A DNA stretch of 13,376 bases from Chloroflexota bacterium (lineage in GTDB: Bacteria > Chloroflexota > Limnocylindria > Limnocylindrales > CSP1-4), in assembly GCA_016200745.1 (NCBI GenBank), contig JACQEF010000350.1, forward strand, positions 1-13,376, written 5' to 3'. The notes below the pieces were generated by a model that saw nothing but the letters and a program-made list of their open reading frames with translations, searched no databases and was not told where the DNA came from. Shown here piece after piece: positions 8,320 to 13,376 of the stretch (positions within the stretch are counted from its first letter, which is position 1; each line of letters starts with the position of its first letter). Position numbers and translations under genes: made by a program.

Positions 8320-10811
8320 CGCACGGTCCCCGTGATCGAGATGTCGACGCTGAACCCCACGTTGTCCTGGCGATCGTTGACGTACCGGACGAGCAGGGTT
8401 CCCGACGACGGATCGACGTAGCGAGCGGGATCGCTGATGGCGTAGCGGGGACCGGGCGACAGGTGCGGGAGCCGCATCCAGTCCTGGCCGGTCACGTCGA
8501 AGACCTCGACCTCGGGCAGTCCGTCGAGCACGGCCGGGGCGCAATCGGCGGTGGGGGGGTTCGGGCAGCGAGGCGGGATCGACGGCAGCGGATCGACCGG
8601 CGTCGCCGGGACGACGATGCCGGTGTCGCCGAAGTTGAGCCCGATCGCGACCTCGGTCACGTCCAGGGTTCCCTCGAAGCTGGTCGGTCGGTAGGCGACC
8701 GTTGCCGTGCCACGGCCGAAGTTGATCGTGAAGGGGTCCTTGTTGAAGAAGGCAGCATCCGTCGCCACCACGCTCGACCTGATCAGGCTCGACCGGAAGG
8801 TCGTCGCGCCACGGACGGCCATGCGGGCCGGCAGGTAGTAGAGCACGTTGCCCAGCCGCCTTGGCTGCTGACGCTCGATCTCAACCCGGAGCAGGTCGTC
8901 CGACCCCCACGCGAGCACGACCGGCCCCTCGTTGTCGAGCATCCCGGTCGAGCCGAACATGGGGTCGTACGTCAGCTGGTCGACCATCGAATGGCGCGCG
9001 TACAGGTCGCTCGAATCGGTGGTCGTGCCGTTCGGGAAGAAGATCTGGCCGACCACCTTGTCCGACAGCGACTGACCGAACTGGGTGTTCTGGATCGAGA
9101 CATCGACCGTGGCGACGGCACCCGGCGCCAGGTCCTTCAGCGGTGCCACGGTGCCGCCCAGGACCACGACGGCGTCGCGGAGGGTCTCGGTCGAGGCGTT
9201 CTTGACGGTTCCACGCAGGCGCCCGTCCTCCAGGCGCAGGTCGGCGTCCACGAGCGGGACGGTCACCGCGGTCTCCGCCCGGATGGTCCGCAGGGACCCG
9301 AACCCGACATCGAGGTTGCGCACGCGGGCGGGATCGCCCTGTAGCACGTCGAGCTGGCTCGCGGCCCCGGTCCCGCCGAACACGTCGCCGTTGATCGGCG
9401 ACGAGAGGAGCGCACCGCCGGGCACCCGGAGCTGGTACTGGCCGCGCGACGGAGAGAAGACGCCCAGATAGATCTCGCCCGTCCCGTCGGTGGCGCCGAC
9501 CGCGCCACGAACGATTGCGACCTCGTTCACGATCACGTCGTTGCCGCGCAGCGCAATGCCGAACCCGTAGGCGCCGACCGTGAAGACCACGACCAGGACC
9601 GGCATGGTCAGCCACGCCCATTCGCGTCGGTCCAGTCGTCGCAGGATCAGGTAGTTGACGGGCCCGATGAGCAGGATGTAGGCGGCCAGCAGGGCGATCA
9701 GCCCGCCGACTGGCGGCAGGGCCAGCGACGGCAGCTGCGAGACCGCGCTGACCAGCATCGAATCGTCGGCAAAGCTGAGGCCGGTCGACGTCCGCGCCGG
9801 CAGGAGCCGGCGCCAGAGGCCCTGCGCCGACTTCGAGTCCACGATCCAGCCGGCCGCCGGATCGAAGCCGAGCAGGGTCACCTGGCCGGATCCGTAGGCT
9901 CGCTCCGCGGCCACCACGCGACCACCGACGGTGGCAAGCGTGCGACCGTCGATCAGCTCGCCGGAGAGCGCCGGCAGCGTCGTCGCGTCCTTCGGCAGGC
10001 CGCCCAGAAGGCCGCTCAATGACGACGCAGGCACGTCCATCGTGGTCACCGGTCGATACGGCAGCAGCGTGTCCGGGAAGGCGCCCAGCACCTTCGGCCC
10101 CGCCGTGCCGCCCGCGATCACGAGGCGCCCGCCGCCCGCCACCCAGCCACGGAGCGCCTCCAGCTGCGCCGGACTGAGCCGGTCGGCGTCGACGTCCTGC
10201 CAGATCACCCGGTCGAGTGCGCTCCAGGCTTCCACGCGCTCGGGCAGCTCCTCCGGCGTCAGGCTCATCACGAGCGGTGCGAGCTGGTTCTGGTTGGGCA
10301 ACAGGCCGAGGTTCGCGACGATCCCGTCGGGATGCTCGGCGACGACCGCGACCATCAGCTGGGTCGCGTCGTGGATCGCGAACTTGACTTTGGTGCTGAC
10401 GACCTTGCCGTCGCCGTCGGCGAGGATCACCTCGAGCTCGCTGCCGAATGCGGGCGGCTGGACGTACAGCAGATAGCGCTTGTCGGACTGGGTCGGGAGG
10501 TCCACCGCCGTACCGAACCGCGTCTGGCCCTGGGTCCCGCCCGCGAGCCGGAGCTCGCCGGTCACGGCCGGTCCGTCATTGACGAGGTGGACCTGGATCG
10601 CCATCCACGATCCGATCCGGGCGTTACCCGACAGGAGCGCGTGTGCCTCGATCGTCGGGAGGTCCGCCGCGGCCGCGCCGGTCGCCAGCGGGCCGAGCAT
10701 CCCAAGGAGGACGCCGAACAGCGCCATGAGCCGCCACGAACGCCGCGAGACACGGGCCGGCGCGCGCCGCGCCGGCGGCTGGGCACCCGGTCGGCTCAGA
10801 CGACGGTGCAC
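8316..10811 (-). CDS. Large exported protein with two central membrane helices, function unknown
   Basis: I do not recognise a named family. The 831-residue product starts at GTG (10811) with AGGGGG upstream. It has an Arg-rich N-terminus, a hydrophobic core (about 28-47) and a likely signal-peptidase site near GAAAAD (about 45-50). Residues 50-367 form an exported part containing a beta domain and an alpha/beta domain (about 150-340; RLVIAGGTAGPKVLGAF, QVTLLGFDPAAGW) that resembles DUF4350/GATase-like folds without a catalytic Cys. Helices at about 368-390 and 399-421 flank a short basic cytosolic turn (RRLDRREW), so the second half (422-831), a series of beta-rich segments, should also lie outside the cytoplasm. 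The only two cysteines, C749 and C757, may form a disulfide. The stop overlaps the ABC ATPase start. It is probably the extracytoplasmic partner of the exporter, analogous in layout to auxiliary subunits of Gld-type ABC systems; that comparison is inference. Confidence 0.85.
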   Translation of the reverse strand: MHRRLSRPGAQPPARRAPARVSRRSWRLMALFGVLLGMLGPLATGAAAADLPTIEAHALLSGNARIGSWMAIQVHLVNDGPAVTGELRLAGGTQGQTRFGTAVDLPTQSDKRYLLYVQPPAFGSELEVILADGDGKVVSTKVKFAIHDATQLMVAVVAEHPDGIVANLGLLPNQNQLAPLVMSLTPEELPERVEAWSALDRVIWQDVDADRLSPAQLEALRGWVAGGGRLVIAGGTAGPKVLGAFPDTLLPYRPVTTMDVPASSLSGLLGGLPKDATTLPALSGELIDGRTLATVGGRVVAAERAYGSGQVTLLGFDPAAGWIVDSKSAQGLWRRLLPARTSTGLSFADDSMLVSAVSQLPSLALPPVGGLIALLAAYILLIGPVNYLILRRLDRREWAWLTMPVLVVVFTVGAYGFGIALRGNDVIVNEVAIVRGAVGATDGTGEIYLGVFSPSRGQYQLRVPGGALLSSPINGDVFGGTGAASQLDVLQGDPARVRNLDVGFGSLRTIRAETAVTVPLVDADLRLEDGRLRGTVKNASTETLRDAVVVLGGTVAPLKDLAPGAVATVDVSIQNTQFGQSLSDKVVGQIFFPNGTTTDSSDLYARHSMVDQLTYDPMFGSTGMLDNEGPVVLAWGSDDLLRVEIERQQPRRLGNVLYYLPARMAVRGATTFRSSLIRSSVVATDAAFFNKDPFTINFGRGTATVAYRPTSFEGTLDVTEVAIGLNFGDTGIVVPATPVDPLPSIPPRCPNPPTADCAPAVLDGLPEVEVFDVTGQDWMRLPHLSPGPRYAISDPARYVDPSSGTLLVRYVNDRQDNVGFSVDISITGTVR

Positions 10812-10906
10812 GAGGTTCCCCCTGACGGTAGGGTCGGGTTCGGTCGCAGCATGGACGCCTCGGCACAGGCGAAAGTTGCAGAGGCGCGGGCGTTCGGTCG
10901 ACGGCT

Positions 10907-10916
10907 ATCGTACGAT
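10907..10916. promoter_or_regulatory. Perfect 10-bp palindrome in divergent promoter region
   Basis: ATCGTACGAT is its own reverse complement and lies in the 156-base region between the divergent leftward operon (GTG at 10811) and the rightward DUF1015 gene (GTG at 10968). It holds -10-like hexamers on both strands (TATCGT and TACGAT reading right; TACGAT reading left). No convincing -35 element at 16-18 bases was found for either direction, so it could be a shared -10, a small operator, or chance. The rest of the intergenic region shows no other clear element. Confidence 0.3.
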
Positions 10917-10967
10917 GCTGGGGTCCCGTGAGCCGCCGGCCAGCATGCCGTCATCCCGAGGAGGTCC

Positions 10968-12290
10968 GTGCCCGAGATTCGCCCGTTCCGGGCGCTTCGA
11001 TACGACGTCGCGACCATCGGCGATCCCGCCTGCGTGCTCGCCCCGCCCTACGACGTCATCGGCCCCGCGCTGCGGGATCGCCTGCTGGCTCGCCACCCCG
11101 CCAACATCGTCCGGCTGGACTTGCCGGGCGAGGACGCCGGCGACCAGCCCGACGACCGATACCGGCGTGCGGCGCGCATCCTTGCCGGCTGGCGATCCGA
11201 CGGCACCCTCCACAAGGACCCGCATCCGTCGGTCTACGTCTACGAGCAGACCTACGTCGTTCCCGGCACGGACACCTCGCGGACCCAGGCCGGCTTCTTC
11301 GCCCGGCTCCGGCTCGAGCCTCCCGGGCCGGGCTCCGGCGTGCTGCCCCACGAGCGGACGCTGGCCGGCCCCCGCGAGGACCGGTACAAGCTGCTTCGCG
11401 CGACCGGGGTCAACACCAGCCCGGTGGTCGTGATGTACGACGATCGGGAGGGGCGCGGTACCCGGATCCTCGACGAGATCCGTACCCTGACGCCGGATCT
11501 CGACGTCGTGGACGACGACGGCGTGCAGCACCGGCTCTGGGCCGTGTCGGCCGACGGATCGGCTGCCGATGCGGTCGCCCCGTTGCTCGCGGCAGCGTCC
11601 GGCGAACCGGTGACCATCGCAGACGGCCACCATCGCTACGAGACGGCCCTGCGGTATCGCGACGAGCGACGCATGTCGCGATCGTGCGAAGAGGATCCGC
11701 CGTTCGACTACCTCCTGACCCTGTTCCTCGACGTGGCGCACCAGCCGCTGACCGTCCTGCCGACACACCGGGTCCTGTGCGGCCTCGGCGAAGCGCGGGT
11801 GGCGGCGATGCTGGATCGGCTCGACGACCTGTTCGAGGTCCAGCGCGACGTGCCGGCCAGCCAGCTCCGCGAAATCTTCGGCGCGATCGGCCTGGCGCCG
11901 GGCGGGGAAGGGCGGTTCGGGCTGTGGACGCGCGGCGGCGGCTTCGTCCTGACCGCGCACCGGGCGGCCTTCGAGGCCCTGTTGCCCGCGGGCGGTGCCG
12001 CCGTTCGCGGTCTCGACGTGACGCTGCTCGGGGCGACGACCGCGCAGCTTGCGGGGATCGACGACGAGGCCGTGGCCGGAGGTGCGATCGAGTACACGAA
12101 GTCGGCCACGGAGGCGATCGAGCTGGTGGATTCGAACGCCGGCGGCGCCGACGCGGCGTTCCTTCTCGAGCCGACGCCGGTCACCTCGATCGCAGCGGTC
12201 GCCCGCGACGGAGACGTGATGCCGCAGAAGTCGACCTACTTCTATCCGAAGGCCCTGTCCGGCCTCGTGATCAACCCACACGAGTGGTGA
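10968..12290 (+). CDS. DUF1015 family protein
   Basis: A 440-residue cytoplasmic protein matching the full length of the DUF1015 family. Family hallmarks: N-terminal EIRPFRALRYD (3-13), LAPPYDVI (24-31), a conserved HERTLAGPREDRYKLLRAT block (128-146), and the near-invariant IADGHHRYETAL motif (217-228), which looks like a catalytic or ligand-binding site. The C-terminus has EYTKSATEAIELVD and a MPQKSTYFYPK segment (Lys/Tyr-rich), also typical. The biochemical function of the family is, to my knowledge, not firmly established. The GTG start follows GAGGAGG with only 3 bases of spacing, somewhat short, but no in-frame alternative upstream exists and PEIRPFRAL fits family starts. A hydrolase-fold gene follows 5 bases after its stop, so the two likely share a transcript. 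Confidence 0.93.
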   Translation: MPEIRPFRALRYDVATIGDPACVLAPPYDVIGPALRDRLLARHPANIVRLDLPGEDAGDQPDDRYRRAARILAGWRSDGTLHKDPHPSVYVYEQTYVVPGTDTSRTQAGFFARLRLEPPGPGSGVLPHERTLAGPREDRYKLLRATGVNTSPVVVMYDDREGRGTRILDEIRTLTPDLDVVDDDGVQHRLWAVSADGSAADAVAPLLAAASGEPVTIADGHHRYETALRYRDERRMSRSCEEDPPFDYLLTLFLDVAHQPLTVLPTHRVLCGLGEARVAAMLDRLDDLFEVQRDVPASQLREIFGAIGLAPGGEGRFGLWTRGGGFVLTAHRAAFEALLPAGGAAVRGLDVTLLGATTAQLAGIDDEAVAGGAIEYTKSATEAIELVDSNAGGADAAFLLEPTPVTSIAAVARDGDVMPQKSTYFYPKALSGLVINPHEW

Positions 12291-12295
12291 GCGAT

Positions 12296-13171
12296 ATGCC
12301 CCTGACGCCCGAGCAGATCCTCAATCACGGCCAGCTGCCGCCCCCCGGCGGCCGGCCGATCCGCAAGGATGAGATCGAGCTCCAGGAACGCGGGCTCTAC
12401 ATCGAATCGTGGCTGCCCGAGCGTCGCTCGCGCCGGAAGCCGTTGCTGTTCGTGCACGGCGAGCTCGGCGGGTCCTGGACGTGGGAGCGATACCTCGGCT
12501 ACTTCGCCACTCGGGGCTGGGAGGGCCACGCGCTCAACCTTCGGAACCACCACTGGTCGCAGACGGCGGACGCGACGACGTTGTCGTTCGACACCTACAC
12601 CGAGGACGTGGTGGCCGCGCTCGAGCGGTTCGGCAACGGGGTCGTGCTGGTCGGCCACGGGATGGGCGGCCTGCTCGCGCTCAAGGCGGCCGAACGGATG
12701 CCGGTCACCGGCTTGATCCTGCTGAGCGCCGAGCTCCCGCGCGAGCTTCGGCCGCCGGCTCGCCAGCACGAGCTGCGCGACATCCCCGATGCGTACGGGC
12801 GCGCGCTGATCGGGTGGGAGACGCTCCCCGAGCGACTGCTTCGGGACGATCGCGATCTGACCCTGCCCGACGTCCTGCGGATCCAGCATCTGCTGGGCCA
12901 GAAGCCGCACGAGGCCGGTGCCGCGCGTCGGCAGATGCTGTCGGGCGTCCCGGTCGATCGCCGCAGCCTCGAAGGGCTGCCGATCCTCGTCGTCGGTGCC
13001 GGGCTGGACCGGACGGTGCCCCTGGCGGATTCGGAGCGGCTGGCCGACTGGCTCGGTGCCACCTACGAGCCGTTCGCCGCGCATTCGCACTACGGGTTGG
13101 TGCTCGGCGAGACCAGCTACCAGCAGGTGGCCGATGCGATCCGGGGGTTCCTGGAGACGAACCGGCTCTAG
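12296..13171 (+). CDS. Alpha/beta-hydrolase-fold protein lacking the nucleophile serine
   Basis: A 291-residue protein with the alpha/beta hydrolase core: oxyanion-region LLFVHGELGGSW (50-61), nucleophile elbow VVLVGHGMGG (116-125), the predicted acid in VVGAGLDRTVP (D238), and the predicted base in AHSHYGLVLGE (H263 or H265). The usual G-x-S-x-G elbow reads G-H-G-M-G here, so the expected serine is Gly122 (codon GGG). Acid and base positions appear kept. No signal peptide or membrane helix is seen, so it is probably cytosolic. It may be a non-catalytic binding protein, may use another nucleophile, or may carry a point change. The ATG at 12296 has a weak GGTGAG upstream; in-frame GTG codons at 12284 and 12287 that overlap the DUF1015 stop are alternatives. 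It ends about 60 bases before the tRNA promoter. Confidence 0.88.
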   Translation: MPLTPEQILNHGQLPPPGGRPIRKDEIELQERGLYIESWLPERRSRRKPLLFVHGELGGSWTWERYLGYFATRGWEGHALNLRNHHWSQTADATTLSFDTYTEDVVAALERFGNGVVLVGHGMGGLLALKAAERMPVTGLILLSAELPRELRPPARQHELRDIPDAYGRALIGWETLPERLLRDDRDLTLPDVLRIQHLLGQKPHEAGAARRQMLSGVPVDRRSLEGLPILVVGAGLDRTVPLADSERLADWLGATYEPFAAHSHYGLVLGETSYQQVADAIRGFLETNRL

Positions 13172-13231
13172 CTCGGGGTCGGCCAGGGCTACCGGGCGCG
13201 GAGGCGGGGAGCCTGTTCGGCCCTGTGGCGT

Positions 13232-13261
13232 TTGATGCCCGTGCGACCCCGCTGCTATCAT
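13232..13261 (+). promoter_or_regulatory. Predicted sigma70-type promoter of tRNA-Glu
   Basis: TTGATG (13232-13237) and TATCAT (13256-13261) are separated by 18 bases, giving a predicted transcription start near 13268 and a leader of about 30 bases before the mature tRNA 5' end at 13299. No U-tract terminator is visible between the hydrolase stop and this site, so read-through from the upstream genes is possible as well. Confidence 0.55.
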
Positions 13262-13298
13262 GCCGACCCGGCCGAGCCATCTGCCTCGCGCCGACGGA

Positions 13299-13375
13299 GC
13301 CGCATTCGTCTAGAGGCCCAGGACACCGCCCTCTCAAGGCGGAGATCACCGGTTCGAATCCGGTATGCGGTACCA
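13299..13375 (+). tRNA. tRNA-Glu (anticodon CTC)
   Basis: A complete cloverleaf of 77 bases including an encoded CCA (13373-13375). Acceptor arm GCCGCAT (13299-13305) pairs with ATGCGGT (13365-13371), with a G-U first pair. The D arm and its surroundings (TTCGTCTAGAGGCCCAGGAC, 13305-13324) match bacterial tRNA-Glu closely and keep the U11-A24 and U13-G22 pairs. Anticodon stem CCGCC/GGCGG (13326-13330, 13338-13342) closes the loop CTCTCAA with anticodon CTC at 13333-13335, reading GAG. The variable loop is 5 bases (AGATC); T stem ACCGG/CCGGT encloses TTCGAAT. The discriminator is A. Confidence 0.95.
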
Positions 13376-13376
13376 A

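Noticed and set aside
10928..12295. Long GTG-started extension of the hydrolase frame through the DUF1015 gene
   Set aside because: The extension is Arg/Pro-rich shadow sequence overlapping the DUF1015 coding frame; the hydrolase begins near 12296.
13184..13225. Possible terminator hairpin (CAGGGC and GCCCTG arms)
   Set aside because: The arms are six bases with a loop of about 30 bases and no T-tract follows, so support is too weak.
12705..13376. Leftward reading frame at the right end beginning MVPHTGFEPVISALRG
   Set aside because: This is the well-known spurious translation antisense to a tRNA gene, and the rest runs antisense to the hydrolase gene with Arg/Pro/Ser-rich shadow composition.

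Overview
The window is a G+C-rich bacterial chromosome segment with tightly packed genes, GTG as well as ATG starts, and many 4-base ATGA overlaps. Gene content and protein style (MoxR/VWA operon, DUF1015 protein, long Pro/Ser/Ala linkers) suggest a Chloroflexota bacterium, for example a Limnocylindria-like lineage. An actinobacterium is not excluded. This placement is inference; no rRNA or other marker gene is present.

Layout. Positions 1-10811 hold one leftward unit of eight genes, the last cut by the window edge. In transcription order: a large exported two-TM protein (10811-8316), an ABC ATPase (8319-7357), an ABC-2 permease (7348-6218), a membrane-anchored coiled-coil protein with a Gly-Gln repeat (6221-4357, with a one-base frameshift), a MoxR AAA+ ATPase (4343-3327), a DUF58 protein (3290-2322), a BatA-type membrane VWA protein (2317-194), and the N-terminus of a second BatA-like membrane protein (194-1). 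Neighbours overlap or lie 4-36 bases apart, so they are probably co-transcribed and partly translationally coupled. A divergent intergenic region of 156 bases (10812-10967) follows. A rightward pair then encodes a DUF1015 protein (10968-12290) and an alpha/beta-hydrolase-fold protein that lacks the usual nucleophile serine (12296-13171). A tRNA-Glu(CTC) with its own promoter closes the window (13232-13375).

How the genes may work together. MoxR ATPases usually act as chaperones with VWA partners; DUF58 and BatA-type proteins are the usual partners. Here the module is fused to an ABC-2 exporter with a large extracytoplasmic partner, loosely recalling Gld-type ABC complexes. An envelope assembly or remodelling machine is a reasonable hypothesis, but no substrate can be read from the sequence.

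Most notable points: (1) 21 tandem hexamers (TCAGGG-like on the coding strand, one base from the TTAGGG telomere repeat) encoding (Gly-Gln)n, with a one-base frame break at the repeat edge that hides a well-formed C-terminus in another frame; (2) a hydrolase with Gly at the nucleophile position; (3) the ABC exporter plus MoxR/VWA gene union.
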